Assembly: GCF_900157385.1 (NCBI RefSeq)
Contig: NZ_LT717701.1
Location: forward strand, 310,001-374,000
Direction of reading: 5' to 3'
Length of the DNA stretch: 64,000 nucleotides
Origin: Mycobacterium terramassiliense
GTDB taxonomy: Bacteria > Actinomycetota > Actinomycetes > Mycobacteriales > Mycobacteriaceae
Part shown: in pieces, positions 33,467 through 42,631 of the stretch
Layout: every line of letters starts with the position of its first letter
Position numbering within the stretch: the first letter of the stretch is position 1
Notes under the pieces: generated by a model
The model's database searches: none
Told to the model about the DNA's origin: nothing
What the model saw: the letters and a program-made list of their open reading frames with translations, nothing else
Translations under genes and position numbers: made by a program

Positions 33467-34348
33467 GTGGCGAAATTGCCGGCGACCCCGCTCGCGGGTC
33501 GAGCGACGAGGACGACCCGTGCCAAAGACACCGACCGCCAGGACACCTGCGCGATTCTCGATATCGCCCTGGGCGACGGCGAGCTGTCCGAGCAAGAGCA
33601 CCGAGAGCGCGTGAGAGCGGCGACTCAAGCGATCACGCTCGGCGACTTGCAGGACTTGGTGGACGACCTGCAGGGCGGCGGCGCCGCGCTGCCGGCGTGG
33701 GCTGCCGGGTCGCGCCCGAAGCTGCCCAAGTCCGGCGGTCGGGGCCTCCTGGCCGCGGCCTTCATCGCTTCGGTATTGCTCGGTGTGCTCATCGGCTGGG
33801 GGCTCTACGGCAACACCCGGACGCCGCTGGATCTCACCACCGATCCGGGAGCCAAACCCGACGGGGTCGGCCCGGTGGTCCTGACCCCGCCCACCCAGCT
33901 GCATTCCGTGGGCGGCCTGACGGGCTTGCTCGAGCAAACACGCAAAAGGTTCGGAAACGCCATCGGGTTCCGGCTGGTGATCTACCCGACCTATGCGGTG
34001 CTCGACCGCCCGGATCCCTCCGACGACCGCCGCGTGCTGGCCTACGATTACCGCGGCGGATGGGCCGATCCGACCAGCTCGGCGAAAAGCTCCGCCGACG
34101 GCCCGGTCGCGGTCGACCTGGGCAACTTCGACATCGCCGTGACGGTCGGCATCCTGCGTGGGGCCCCGGAGAGCCTCCACATGAAGCAGTCCGACGTCAA
34201 GACCACGTATCTGGTGATCGAACCCGCCACGGACCCGACCACCCCGGGGGCGCTGTCGCTCTCGGTGTACGTCTCGGGCGACTACGGTGGCGGCGATATC
34301 GTCTTCGCCGGTGACGGCAGGATCAAGCGGATCAGTCCGCCCTCATAG
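33467..34348 (+). CDS. DUF1707 and single-pass membrane protein (Rv0048c-like)
   Basis: 293 residues from GTG. A DUF1707 domain (ILDIALGDGELSEQEHRERV, residues about 28-80) is followed by a single membrane segment (about 100-122, LLAAAFIASVLLGVLIGWGL) and an extracytoplasmic domain with FGNAIGFRLVIYPTYAVLDR. The DUF1707 domain commonly sits in the cytoplasm of membrane or regulatory proteins. Length and neighbours match Rv0048c. Function unknown. It is divergent from the DUF5318/ponA1 unit and 158 bases upstream of padR. Confidence 0.8.
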   Translation: MAKLPATPLAGRATRTTRAKDTDRQDTCAILDIALGDGELSEQEHRERVRAATQAITLGDLQDLVDDLQGGGAALPAWAAGSRPKLPKSGGRGLLAAAFIASVLLGVLIGWGLYGNTRTPLDLTTDPGAKPDGVGPVVLTPPTQLHSVGGLTGLLEQTRKRFGNAIGFRLVIYPTYAVLDRPDPSDDRRVLAYDYRGGWADPTSSAKSSADGPVAVDLGNFDIAVTVGILRGAPESLHMKQSDVKTTYLVIEPATDPTTPGALSLSVYVSGDYGGGDIVFAGDGRIKRISPPS

Positions 34349-34426
34349 CCGCTGGTAACGGGACCTATCCCGGACGCGGCGCTGTGACTGATAGCGCACC
34401 AACACCAGGTAGTGTTGTGGCGAATA

Positions 34427-34439
34427 TATCGAGGCGATA
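34427..34439. promoter_or_regulatory. Palindrome upstream of padR
   Basis: TATCG-AGG-CGATA, perfect 5-base arms, 67 bases before the padR start. PadR repressors usually autoregulate through short palindromes, so this could be the operator of the padR-ino1 unit. It differs from the ATGT/ACAT consensus of several PadR proteins. Confidence 0.4.
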
Positions 34440-34505
34440 CGATGACGCGAGGCGTCGGACCGTTAAGTCCTCAAGTCACTAGCCATCACAAAAGGGGGTG
34501 AATCG

Positions 34506-35048
34506 ATGCTTGAGCTCGCCATCCTGGGCCTTCTGATCGAATCGCCCATGCACGGCTATGAATTGCGGAAGCGGCTGACCGGCCTGCTGGGCGCGTTCCG
34601 GGCGTTCTCGTACGGTTCGCTGTACCCGGCGCTGCGGCGCATGCAGGCCGAGGGCCTGATCGCCGAAAATGCGGCGCCGGCCGGCACCCCGGTGCGGCGG
34701 GCGCGGCGGGTCTACCAGCTCACCGAGGAGGGCCGCCGGCGCTTCGGGGAACTGGTGGCCGACACCGGACCGCACAACTACACCGACGACGGCTTCGGGG
34801 TGCACCTGGCGTTCTTCAACCGGACGCCGGCCGAGGCGCGGATGCGCATCCTGGAAGGTCGCCGTCGCCAGGTTGAAGAGCGGCGGGAGGGCCTGCGCGA
34901 AGCAGTGGCGCGGGCCAGTAGCTCGTTCGACCGCTACACCCGGCAGCTTCACCAACTGGGCCTCGAGTCCAGCGAGCGCGAAGTGAAGTGGCTCAACGAG
35001 CTCATCGCTGCGGAGCGGGCAATGCCCGGCCTCTCCGAGCAGACGTAA
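34506..35048 (+). CDS. PadR-family transcriptional regulator (Rv0047c-like)
   Basis: 180 residues. The winged helix is MLELAILGLLIESPMHGYEL, GSLYPALRRMQAEGLI and the wing RVYQLTEEGRRRFGELV. A C-terminal helical part (residues about 115-175, RRRQVEERREGLREAVARAS) forms the dimer coil. PadR repressors respond to phenolic or other small ligands. It is directly ahead of ino1 with a 61-base gap and no terminator, and this order is conserved in mycobacteria, so it likely controls inositol synthesis; that is inference. Confidence 0.88.
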   Translation: MLELAILGLLIESPMHGYELRKRLTGLLGAFRAFSYGSLYPALRRMQAEGLIAENAAPAGTPVRRARRVYQLTEEGRRRFGELVADTGPHNYTDDGFGVHLAFFNRTPAEARMRILEGRRRQVEERREGLREAVARASSSFDRYTRQLHQLGLESSEREVKWLNELIAAERAMPGLSEQT

Positions 35049-35109
35049 AACCCCCTGCACGAAATCCGATCAGCTGAGACACAAGGTTATGGAGTGAGGA
35101 GAACGCCCT

Positions 35110-36216
35110 ATGAGTGACCACAAGCCGTTGGGCGCGCCGGAGGCGCAGACGGACGTACGAGTCGCCATCGTCGGCGTCGGGAACTGCGCGTCTTCGCTGG
35201 TTCAGGGCGTGCAGTACTACCTCGACGCCGACGAGAACAGCACCGTGCCCGGCCTGATGCACGTGAAGTTCGGTCAGTACCACGTGCGCGACGTCAAGTT
35301 CGTCGCCGCCTTCGACGTGGACGCCAAGAAGGTCGGGTTCGACCTGTCGGAGGCCATCTTCGCGTCGGAGAACAACACCATCAAGATCGCCGACGTGCCG
35401 CCCACCAACGTGACGGTGCAGCGCGGCCCGACGCTCGACGGCATCGGCAAGTACTACGCCGACACCATCGAGCTGTCCGACGCCGAGCCCGTGGACGTGG
35501 TCAAGGTCCTCCGGGAGAACGAGGTCGACGTGCTGGTGTCCTACCTGCCGGTGGGCTCGGAAGAGGCCGACAAGTTCTACGCCCAGTGCGCGATCGACGC
35601 CGGCGTGGCGTTCGTCAACGCACTGCCGGTATTCATCGCCTCGGACCCGGTGTGGGCCAAGAAGTTCGCCGACGCCGGCGTCCCGATCGTCGGTGACGAC
35701 ATCAAGAGCCAGGTCGGGGCCACCATCACCCACCGCGTGATGGCCAAGCTGTTCGAGGACCGCGGCGTGCAGCTCGACCGCACCATGCAGCTCAACGTGG
35801 GCGGCAACATGGACTTCCTCAACATGCTCGAGCGCGAGCGGCTGGAGTCCAAGAAGATCTCCAAGACCCAGGCCGTGACGAGCAACCTGCAGCGCGAGTT
35901 CAAGACCAAGGACGTGCACATCGGGCCGTCCGACCATGTGGGTTGGCTCGACGACCGCAAGTGGGCCTACGTGCGGCTGGAGGGCCGCGCGTTCGGCGAC
36001 GTGCCGCTGAACCTGGAGTACAAGCTCGAGGTGTGGGACTCGCCGAACTCCGCCGGCGTCATCATCGACGCGGTGCGCGCGGCCAAGATCGCCAAGGACC
36101 GCGGGATCGGCGGCCCGGTGGTCCCGGCGTCGGCCTATTTGATGAAGAGCCCGCCGCAGCAGCTGCCCGACGACGTCGCGCGGACGCAGCTCGAAGAGTT
36201 CATCATCGAGGGGTAA
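35110..36216 (+). CDS. ino1: Inositol-1-phosphate synthase
   Basis: 368 residues. Converts glucose-6-phosphate to myo-inositol-1-phosphate with NAD+, the first step to phosphatidylinositol, mycothiol and mannosylated lipids. Motifs include [20 protein letters not shown] (NAD binding), [20 protein letters not shown] and [20 protein letters not shown]. The length is typical of the mycobacterial enzyme. Ribosome site GTGAGGAG precedes the ATG. A strong terminator follows. Confidence 0.97.
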   Translation: MSDHKPLGAPEAQTDVRVAIVGVGNCASSLVQGVQYYLDADENSTVPGLMHVKFGQYHVRDVKFVAAFDVDAKKVGFDLSEAIFASENNTIKIADVPPTNVTVQRGPTLDGIGKYYADTIELSDAEPVDVVKVLRENEVDVLVSYLPVGSEEADKFYAQCAIDAGVAFVNALPVFIASDPVWAKKFADAGVPIVGDDIKSQVGATITHRVMAKLFEDRGVQLDRTMQLNVGGNMDFLNMLERERLESKKISKTQAVTSNLQREFKTKDVHIGPSDHVGWLDDRKWAYVRLEGRAFGDVPLNLEYKLEVWDSPNSAGVIIDAVRAAKIAKDRGIGGPVVPASAYLMKSPPQQLPDDVARTQLEEFIIEG

Positions 36217-36230
36217 CTCTCCGATTTCAC

Positions 36231-36276
36231 CGACCGTGGGGTGAGGGACGCGCCAGGCGACCTCGCCCCACGGTCG
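36231..36276 (+). terminator. Strong hairpin terminator after ino1
   Basis: A 16-bp stem, CGACCGTGGGGTGAGG against CCTCGCCCCACGGTCG with one G-U pair, loop of 14 bases, starting 14 bases past the ino1 stop and followed by TCTTC. It separates padR-ino1 from the next operon. Confidence 0.8.
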
Positions 36277-36332
36277 TCTTCGGAGCCCAATCGTCGACAC
36301 GACGCTGTGCGGGTGCTTAGCATCAGTTCTCG

Positions 36333-37460
36333 ATGAGAGTCCAACCCGCCGCATTCCTACGCACGACGCTCCCGCTCGATTTGTCGCGCCTCGCCGAGCT
36401 GGACGGCGGGCGGTACCACTCGATCTGGCTTCCCGACCACATGGTCAGCTTCTGGCCCGACTCGATCTGGACTCCCGAATTCACCGACCTGGCCGAGGCC
36501 TCGCCATCGCCGCACCGCCACCTCGATGGCCTGGCCGTGGCCGCCGCGGCCGCGGTGCTGACCGAGACGGTTCCGCTCGTCAGCGCCGTGGTGGACACCG
36601 TGCGCCGGCACCCTTCCCTGCTGGCCCAGACCGCGCTGACCATCGATCACCTCGCCAAGGGGCGCTTCGTCCTCGGTCTGGGCAGCGGCGAGAGCGAGAA
36701 CACGTTGCCCTACGGCTTCGACTTCGCGCGGCCGGTCAGCCGATTCGAGGAGGCGCTGACCGTGATCCGCCGGCTCTGGGAAAGCGACGGCCCAATCGAT
36801 TTTCACGGACAGTTCTACTCACTGCGGCACGCCCGGCTGGACACCGAACCCTACGAAGGCCGGCTGCCACCGATCTGGATCGGCGGTAGCGGGCCACGGA
36901 TGCTCGACATCGCGGGCCGCCATGCCGACGGGTGGTGGCCCGCCGGCGCCTGGACGCCGGAGCAGTACGCCGAGATGCTCTGCGCGGTAAGGGCTTCCGC
37001 CGACCGCGCGGGCCGCGACCCGCTGGCGATCACGCCCTGCTTCATCCAGGTGTGTCTGATCGGACGGTACGAGGACGCCCTTGCCGAGATCTTGCGGGCG
37101 CCCCTGGTCAAGTCGTTTCTGCTGCAGGTGTCGGCAAAGACGTTGCGCGGCTTCGGCTTCGAGCACCCGATGGGAGAAACCTGGCGCGGATTTCAGGACA
37201 TCGACCCGGCCGTGCTCACTCGCGAACGGATCATCGATTTCCTGGACGGCGTGGAGCCCGAGATGGTCCTGGCCGTGGTACCGCACGGAACGCCGAAAGA
37301 GGTCGCGAAAATCATCAAGTCGTATGTGGATGCGGGTTTGCGCGTGCCGAAGATCCTCGACTACGGCGCCATGGCCGGCCAGACGTACGCGGCGAGTTCG
37401 GCGCTGAACGTTCGGGCCGCCGAGGACGAGCTCATCCGGCTGTGCGGGGACATGTCGTGA
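36333..37460 (+). CDS. LLM-class F420/flavin-dependent oxidoreductase
   Basis: 375 residues, a luciferase-like TIM barrel. Visible blocks are YHSIWLPDHMVSFWPDSIWT, ALTIDHLAKGRFVLGLGSGE, FARPVSRFEEALTVIRRLWE and PPIWIGGSGPRMLDIAGRHA. These match F420-dependent family members with a C-terminal extension (FDFAR...). The reaction is hydride transfer from F420H2 or FMNH2 to an unknown carbonyl, alcohol or double bond. First gene of a four-gene run with overlapping ends, so it is likely the operon's redox enzyme. Confidence 0.88.
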   Translation: MRVQPAAFLRTTLPLDLSRLAELDGGRYHSIWLPDHMVSFWPDSIWTPEFTDLAEASPSPHRHLDGLAVAAAAAVLTETVPLVSAVVDTVRRHPSLLAQTALTIDHLAKGRFVLGLGSGESENTLPYGFDFARPVSRFEEALTVIRRLWESDGPIDFHGQFYSLRHARLDTEPYEGRLPPIWIGGSGPRMLDIAGRHADGWWPAGAWTPEQYAEMLCAVRASADRAGRDPLAITPCFIQVCLIGRYEDALAEILRAPLVKSFLLQVSAKTLRGFGFEHPMGETWRGFQDIDPAVLTRERIIDFLDGVEPEMVLAVVPHGTPKEVAKIIKSYVDAGLRVPKILDYGAMAGQTYAASSALNVRAAEDELIRLCGDMS

Positions 37461-38626
37461 CCGCCCCGTTGAGCGCCGCCGAGATGCTGGCCTCCGCCGA
37501 GGCGGAGACGGGATTGCGCGACTACGGCGACCCCACGCTGCCGGAGCGCTTCGCCGTCGCCGTCGACCACCTGAACAGCCTCGGCATGGACGCCGACGGC
37601 AAATGGGAGGCGGCACAGGTGTGTCGATGGCTGCTGACCTCGCGCCTGGAATTCATCGAAGACCGCAACCGCTACCCGATCGGGGACGAAGTGGTCGAGG
37701 CGCCGATGTTCGTCACCGGCGAGCCGCGTTCGGGGACCACGCTGATGCACGCGTTGATGTCGATCGATCCCGGGGCCCGGGCGCTGCGCTTCTGGGAAGT
37801 CATGTACCCCTCGCCACCGCCGGGCCTCGCCGGTCCCGACGACGCCAGACGCCAGCGGGCCGACGCCGACTGGCGCGAGATCAACGCCAAGCTGCCCAAG
37901 TGGCTGCACAGCCACCCGTACAACGACATGCTCGGCGACGGCCTGCCCGAGGACGAACGCACCTGGGCGTTCGATTTCCGGGTGATGACACCGACGGCAT
38001 GGTGGCGGGTGCCGATGCAGTCGTTGGTCGGCGGCCTGGCCACCGATGCGGCGGCCCAATATCGCCTGCACAAGGCCATGCTGCAACAGCTGCAATACCG
38101 TCGACCGCGTAAGTACTGGGTTCTGAAGGGTTTTCACGGGTTCCGGCTCAGGGAGCTCTTCGACACCTATCCCGACGCGAGAATGGTCTGGCTGCACCGC
38201 GATCCCGTACAGGTGGCCGCGTCGCGCACCATGATGATGGCCGACATCGCCGAAGGCATCGTCGGTCCGGTCGACCTGCACGCCGAGGCGAAAAAGCACC
38301 TCGAGATGACCCGGGCCAGCATCGCCAACACGATGAGCAACCCGCTCGTCGACGATCCGCGCATCCTGCACATCCGCTACACCGACTTCATCGCCGATCC
38401 CGTCGCCACGGTGGGGCGCTACTACGCGTTCTGCGGTCGCGAGCTGACGACCGAAGCAGTGTCGCCGATGCGCGCGTATCTGGCCGACAACCGCGGCGAC
38501 CGCTATGGCAAATTCACCTACTCCACCCAGCTGTTGGTGGACATCGGCGAAAACCTCGACGCCCTGCACGCCGAATTCCGGCCATTCCGTGAGCGATTCG
38601 GCGTCGCGATCGAGAACCGGTCCTGA
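37457..38626 (+). CDS. Sulfotransferase family protein
   Basis: 389 residues from GTG, which overlaps the stop of the LLM gene (GTGA). The PAPS 5'-phosphosulfate loop is FVTGEPRSGTTLMHALMSID (about residues 83-102) and the 3'-phosphate site is WLHRDPVQVAASRTMM. The central part resembles Stf0-type and sulfotransferase family 3 proteins of actinobacteria. It would transfer sulfate from PAPS to a hydroxyl or amino group of a lipid or sugar. The acceptor is unknown; the operon may build it. Confidence 0.87.
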   Translation: MTAPLSAAEMLASAEAETGLRDYGDPTLPERFAVAVDHLNSLGMDADGKWEAAQVCRWLLTSRLEFIEDRNRYPIGDEVVEAPMFVTGEPRSGTTLMHALMSIDPGARALRFWEVMYPSPPPGLAGPDDARRQRADADWREINAKLPKWLHSHPYNDMLGDGLPEDERTWAFDFRVMTPTAWWRVPMQSLVGGLATDAAAQYRLHKAMLQQLQYRRPRKYWVLKGFHGFRLRELFDTYPDARMVWLHRDPVQVAASRTMMMADIAEGIVGPVDLHAEAKKHLEMTRASIANTMSNPLVDDPRILHIRYTDFIADPVATVGRYYAFCGRELTTEAVSPMRAYLADNRGDRYGKFTYSTQLLVDIGENLDALHAEFRPFRERFGVAIENRS

Positions 38627-38627
38627 C

Positions 38628-39443
38628 ATGGCAGCTTCCGCCACACCAGCCCACCCCCGTCTGTCCGTACACGACGTCACCTTCTACGGCGCGCCGCTGG
38701 CCGACCTCGAGGCGTGTTGGGCGACGCTCGGCGTGTGCCGCCTGAGCATCCTGGATACCGAACTGTTCGATCCGCTGTTTCCAACGCTGTTGCAGCGCGA
38801 TCGCTACGCCGTCGAGGCGGTGTATCACTTATTCGCCGGCGGCAGTCTTTCCGGCGACCCGCAGGCCGCGCAGGATGGGTTGTGCCGCGTGATCGACGCC
38901 GCGGCCGGGGTGCGGGCGAGCACCGTCTACCTGCTCACCGGCGGCCGCGGTGAGCTGTCCTGGGGGCAGGCCGCCGAACGGTTTTGCGCCATGGTCACCC
39001 CCTGCGCCGCGCACGCGCAGGCCGCCGGTGTGGCGCTGGCCGTCGAGAACGCCTCCAGCCTGTACGCCGACATCCACCTCGCCCACACCCTGCGGGACAC
39101 CGTCGCACTGGCCGAGATGGCCGACCTGAGCGTGTGCATCGATGTGTTTCACTGCTGGGCCGAGGGCGATTTCGAGGCGATGGTGCAGCGGGCGCTGCCG
39201 CGGACGGCGCTCATCCAATTGAGCGACTACGTGCTCGGCGATCGGGCGCTACCGGGCCGGGCGGTTCCGGGCGACGGCGCGATTCCCCTCGAAAGATTCG
39301 TCGCCCAAGCGCTCGCCGGCGGCTACCGCCACGGTTTCGACCTGGAATTGATCGGCCCCCGCATCGACCGGGAGGGCCGCCTGGAATCCGCCCGGCGCGC
39401 ATGCGATGTCGTCGGTGCGATGCTCGACGGACTGGGTGTGTGA
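38628..39443 (+). CDS. Sugar phosphate isomerase/epimerase-like TIM barrel
   Basis: 271 residues. Xylose isomerase-like/AP-endonuclease-2-like TIM barrel: VALAVENASSLYADIHLAHT, ADLSVCIDVFHCWAEGDFEA, HLIQLSDYVLGDRALPG-like block and DLELIGPRIDREGRLESARR. The Glu, Asp and His that bind a divalent metal are in AVEN, CIDVFHCW and DLELIG. Starts 1 base after the sulfotransferase stop. Likely isomerises or dehydrates a sugar or polyol, but the substrate is open. Confidence 0.78.
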   Translation: MAASATPAHPRLSVHDVTFYGAPLADLEACWATLGVCRLSILDTELFDPLFPTLLQRDRYAVEAVYHLFAGGSLSGDPQAAQDGLCRVIDAAAGVRASTVYLLTGGRGELSWGQAAERFCAMVTPCAAHAQAAGVALAVENASSLYADIHLAHTLRDTVALAEMADLSVCIDVFHCWAEGDFEAMVQRALPRTALIQLSDYVLGDRALPGRAVPGDGAIPLERFVAQALAGGYRHGFDLELIGPRIDREGRLESARRACDVVGAMLDGLGV

Positions 39444-40654
39444 GGATGGCTTTCGGTGATGGTCCCGACGACGCGGCGCTGCAATCGGCGTGGAGCGAAT
39501 TCTGCGCGCAGCTGAAGCGCGCGGGCGGGCAGGTCTTCAAGGACGCCAACCCGGCTTCGGGCGCCCACCGCGTCGATGCATTCCGCTTCCTGACCCAGAA
39601 CCTGGGCCAGGCATTCGATTTGGCACTCGAGACGCGCGACACCCGCTACCCGGTGCTGCACACCTTCTGCGGGCCGACCCGAAAACTCGGCGGCGACTGC
39701 GCCGACTTCACCTACCAGCAAGCCTGGATCGACGGGCGGTCGGCCTACCGGCTGACCGGCAATCGCGGCACCTCGCGGTTCTTCAACGTCACCGTCCATG
39801 GCCCGCGCATACCCGGGCCGGGCGTGCTGCACGAGCCCTTCGGCGACACACCGGAGGCCAACCTGCTCGGCCATCAACTCAGCGTCGCCGCCGACGGACA
39901 GTTCGAGCTCTACATCGGCGGGCCCGAGCGCGGGCCCAACTGGCTGCCCACCACGCCGGGCTCCCGAAAACTGTTCATCCGCCAGGGATTCGATCGCTGG
40001 GACGAGCTGCCGGCGCACATGCGGATCGAGCGGATCGACATGGCATCCCCCAAGCCGCTGCCGGCACCCGACGCGATGATCGAGGCGATGGGCTGGGCGG
40101 GTGACTTCGTGACCGGCCTCATGGCGGACTGGCCGGACTTTCCGTTCACCTATGGCGGCGTCGACGCCGACAGCCCGAACGCCTTTCCCGACGTCGGCGC
40201 CACCGACGCCGACCGCAAGCGCGGCCGCGCCGCCGCCAACATGTACTGGGAGCTTGCACCCGACGAGGCCCTGATCGTCGAATTCGACGCCCACGACGGC
40301 CTGTGGATGCTCACCAACATGGGGGTGTTCTTCAACAGCATGGACTACCTGTACCGCCCGGTCAGCTACACGCCCGGCCGCACCAAGGTCGACCGGGACG
40401 GCAGGATTCGACTGGTCATGGCGCACCGCGACCCGAAAGTGCACAACTGGTTGGACACCCAGGGCTTCGAACGCGGCAACCTCACCTATCGGCACATGCT
40501 CGAAGGCGAGCCCGTCGCGCTGGGCACCCGCACCGTCAAATTCGACGAACTGATGGGCGCGCTCCCCGCGGACACCGCCATGCTCACTGCGGCGGAGCGC
40601 ACCGCCGCGATGTGGGAACGGTTCCACGGCATCCGCCGGCGCTATCTACTCTAG
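39440..40654 (+). CDS. DUF1214-domain protein
   Basis: 404 residues from GTG overlapping the previous stop; an ATG two codons on is possible. The protein has DUF1214-type blocks FTYQQAWIDGRSAYRLTGNR, RFFNVTVHGPR, and a C-terminal AALWMLTNMGVFFNSMDYLY-like region with RTKVDRDGRIRLVMAHRDPK and HNWLDTQGFERG. DUF1214 proteins resemble fungal and bacterial secreted proteins with a beta-rich fold; no catalytic residues are recognised. Last gene of the four-gene run. Function unknown. Confidence 0.75.
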   Translation: MRMAFGDGPDDAALQSAWSEFCAQLKRAGGQVFKDANPASGAHRVDAFRFLTQNLGQAFDLALETRDTRYPVLHTFCGPTRKLGGDCADFTYQQAWIDGRSAYRLTGNRGTSRFFNVTVHGPRIPGPGVLHEPFGDTPEANLLGHQLSVAADGQFELYIGGPERGPNWLPTTPGSRKLFIRQGFDRWDELPAHMRIERIDMASPKPLPAPDAMIEAMGWAGDFVTGLMADWPDFPFTYGGVDADSPNAFPDVGATDADRKRGRAAANMYWELAPDEALIVEFDAHDGLWMLTNMGVFFNSMDYLYRPVSYTPGRTKVDRDGRIRLVMAHRDPKVHNWLDTQGFERGNLTYRHMLEGEPVALGTRTVKFDELMGALPADTAMLTAAERTAAMWERFHGIRRRYLL

Positions 40655-40772
40655 TCCTATGGTGGCGACCCGCCGCGCCCGGCGAGCCGCGCTTGCGATC
40701 GCCACGAGTCCTATGGTGGGACCCGCCGCGCCCGGCGAGCCGCGCTTGCGATCGCCACGAGTCCTATGGTGG
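40653..40772. repeat. Tandem repeat, 2.2 copies of a 53-54 base unit
   Basis: Units at 40653-40706 (54 bases), 40707-40759 (53 bases, one base shorter) and a 13-base partial at 40760-40772. Each begins AGTCCTATGGTGG and contains CCGCCGCGCCCGGCGAGCCG. The first unit starts inside the stop codon of the DUF1214 gene and the array ends 4 bases before the start codon of the hydrolase gene. The unit resembles a dispersed GC-rich mycobacterial intergenic motif. Copy number may vary between strains. Confidence 0.85.
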
Positions 40773-40776
40773 ATGC

Positions 40777-41691
40777 GTGAGTGCGATCCCCGAAGACGAA
40801 CTGGTCGGGTTGTCCGAGTTCTCGCTGCTGTCCGAAAACGCCGAACAGGCAGGCGTTGCGGGGCCGCCGCCCGACGTCGAGCGGGTGGAGTCGGGCCCGC
40901 CGGACACCAGGGTCAGCGCGCTGCGCTGGGGCTCCACTCCCCCGCGGATCGTCTTCCTGCACGGCGGCGGCCAAAACGCGCACACCTGGGACACCGTCAT
41001 CGTCGGCCTCGGGGAGCCGGCACTGGCGGTGGACCTGCCCGGGCACGGACATTCGGCATGGCGCGAGGACGGCGACTACTCGCCGCAGCTCAACGCCGAC
41101 GCCCTGCTGCCCGCGCTGCGCGAGCACGCGTCAAGTGCCCAACTCGTGGTCGGCATGTCGCTGGGCGGGTTGACCGCGATCCGGCTGGGGGCGATCGCCC
41201 CCGAGCTGGTCAATGAGCTCGTCCTCATCGACGTCACCCCGTCGGCGCTGCAACGACACTCCGAGATGACCAAGGAGCAACAAGGCACGGTGGCGCTGAT
41301 GCACGGCGAGCGGGAGTTTGAAAGCTTTCAGGCCATGCTCGACCTGACCACCGCCGCAGCACCGCATCGCGAGGTGAAGGCGCTGCGGCGCGGCGTCTTC
41401 CACAATTCCCGCCGGCTCGACAACGGCAAGTGGACGTGGCGCTACGACGCCATCCGCAAATTCCCCGACTTCGACGGCCTGTGGGACGATGTCGACAACC
41501 TGTCCGCGCCCATCACCCTCATCCGCGGCGGCTCGTCGGGCTTCGTCACCGACGACGATGCGGCCGAATTAGGCAGGCGCGCAACCAATTTTCGCACCGC
41601 GCACGTTGTCGAGAATTCGGGCCACTCCGTGCAAAGCGACCAACCGCGCGCCCTGATCGACCTCCTGCGCGGAGTGCTCGACTCGCGCTGA
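40777..41691 (+). CDS. Alpha/beta hydrolase (Rv0045c-like esterase)
   Basis: 304 residues from GTG. Oxyanion loop IVFLHGGGQNAHTWD, nucleophile elbow LVVGMSLGGLTAIRLG (Ser at about residue 127) and the catalytic His in VVENSGHSVQSDQP near the end. Length and gene order match Rv0045c, a characterised mycobacterial esterase with a long cap. The start region is immediately after the tandem repeat, so the repeat is the 5' untranslated region or promoter. Confidence 0.88.
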   Translation: MSAIPEDELVGLSEFSLLSENAEQAGVAGPPPDVERVESGPPDTRVSALRWGSTPPRIVFLHGGGQNAHTWDTVIVGLGEPALAVDLPGHGHSAWREDGDYSPQLNADALLPALREHASSAQLVVGMSLGGLTAIRLGAIAPELVNELVLIDVTPSALQRHSEMTKEQQGTVALMHGEREFESFQAMLDLTTAAAPHREVKALRRGVFHNSRRLDNGKWTWRYDAIRKFPDFDGLWDDVDNLSAPITLIRGGSSGFVTDDDAAELGRRATNFRTAHVVENSGHSVQSDQPRALIDLLRGVLDSR

Positions 41692-41706
41692 GCCTACGGT
41701 GGTCTG

Positions 41707-42501
41707 ATGAACCCTGACCGCCCCATTCGTATCGGCGTGCAATTGCAGCCGCAACACGCCCCGCACTATTCCCAGATCCGCGACGCCGTGCGCCGCTGCG
41801 AAGACATCGGCGTCGACATCGCCTTCAACTGGGACCACTTCTTTCCGCTCTACGGCGATCCGGACGGCCCCCACTTCGAATGCTGGACCATGCTCGGGGC
41901 CTGGGCCGAACAGACGTCGCGCATCCAGATCGGCGCGCTGGTGACGTGCAACTCCTACCGCAACCCGGAACTGCTGGCCGACATGGCGCGCACCGTCGAC
42001 CACATCGCCGACGGCCGGCTCGTCCTGGGCATCGGTTCCGGCTGGAAGCAAAAGGATTACGACGAATACGGCTACGAATTCGGGACCGCCGGCAGCCGGC
42101 TGGACGACCTGGCGGCCGCGATGCCACGGATCAAGGCGCGGCTGGCCAAGCTGAACCCGGCGCCGACCCGCGACATCCCGGTCCTCATCGGCGGCGGGGG
42201 TGAACGCAAGACCCTGCGGCTGGTGGCGGAGCACGCCGATCTGTGGCACAGCTTCACTTCCGCCGACGAGTTCCCGGCGAAGTCGGCCGTGCTGGAACGG
42301 CACTGCGCCGACGTCGGCCGAGACCCGGCAAGCATCGAACGATCGGCCGCGGTCAACGGGGCGGTGGCGGGCGGCGGTCTGATCGCCAACGCCGAAAATC
42401 TCGTGAGCCTGGGCGTCACGCTGCTGACCGTGGGCTGCGATGGTCCGGACTACGACCTGGCCGCCGCCGAGGCGCTGTGCAAGTGGCGCGATAGTCGCTG
42501 A
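41707..42501 (+). CDS. LLM-class F420-dependent oxidoreductase (Rv0044c-like)
   Basis: 264 residues. Luciferase-like barrel: RCEDIGVDIAFNWDHFFPLY, QIGALVTCNSYRNPELLADM, RTVDHIADGRLVLGIGSGWK and PTRDIPVLIGGGGERKTLRL. It starts 15 bases after the hydrolase stop. Order with Rv0045c-like and GntR genes matches M. tuberculosis, so it is likely the Rv0044c equivalent. Substrate unknown. Confidence 0.88.
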   Translation: MNPDRPIRIGVQLQPQHAPHYSQIRDAVRRCEDIGVDIAFNWDHFFPLYGDPDGPHFECWTMLGAWAEQTSRIQIGALVTCNSYRNPELLADMARTVDHIADGRLVLGIGSGWKQKDYDEYGYEFGTAGSRLDDLAAAMPRIKARLAKLNPAPTRDIPVLIGGGGERKTLRLVAEHADLWHSFTSADEFPAKSAVLERHCADVGRDPASIERSAAVNGAVAGGGLIANAENLVSLGVTLLTVGCDGPDYDLAAAEALCKWRDSR

Positions 42502-42631
42502 CAAGGGGCCGGGCCACGTTTGTCTCCAATTCATCCGCCAAACATCTGTAGTTGCGCGCCAAGACATGAGAAACTCTCTGCGCTAGATGGCCGAAGCGGT
42601 TTGACGGTATTGAAAGGCACTCAAGAAACGA

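Noticed and set aside
35002..36354. 450-residue open frame opposite to ino1
   Set aside because: His, Val and Leu-rich shadow of the ino1 frame; no family match.
40653..40772. The tandem repeat as a CRISPR array
   Set aside because: Only two and a fifth units, directly abutting with no spacers, and no cas genes.
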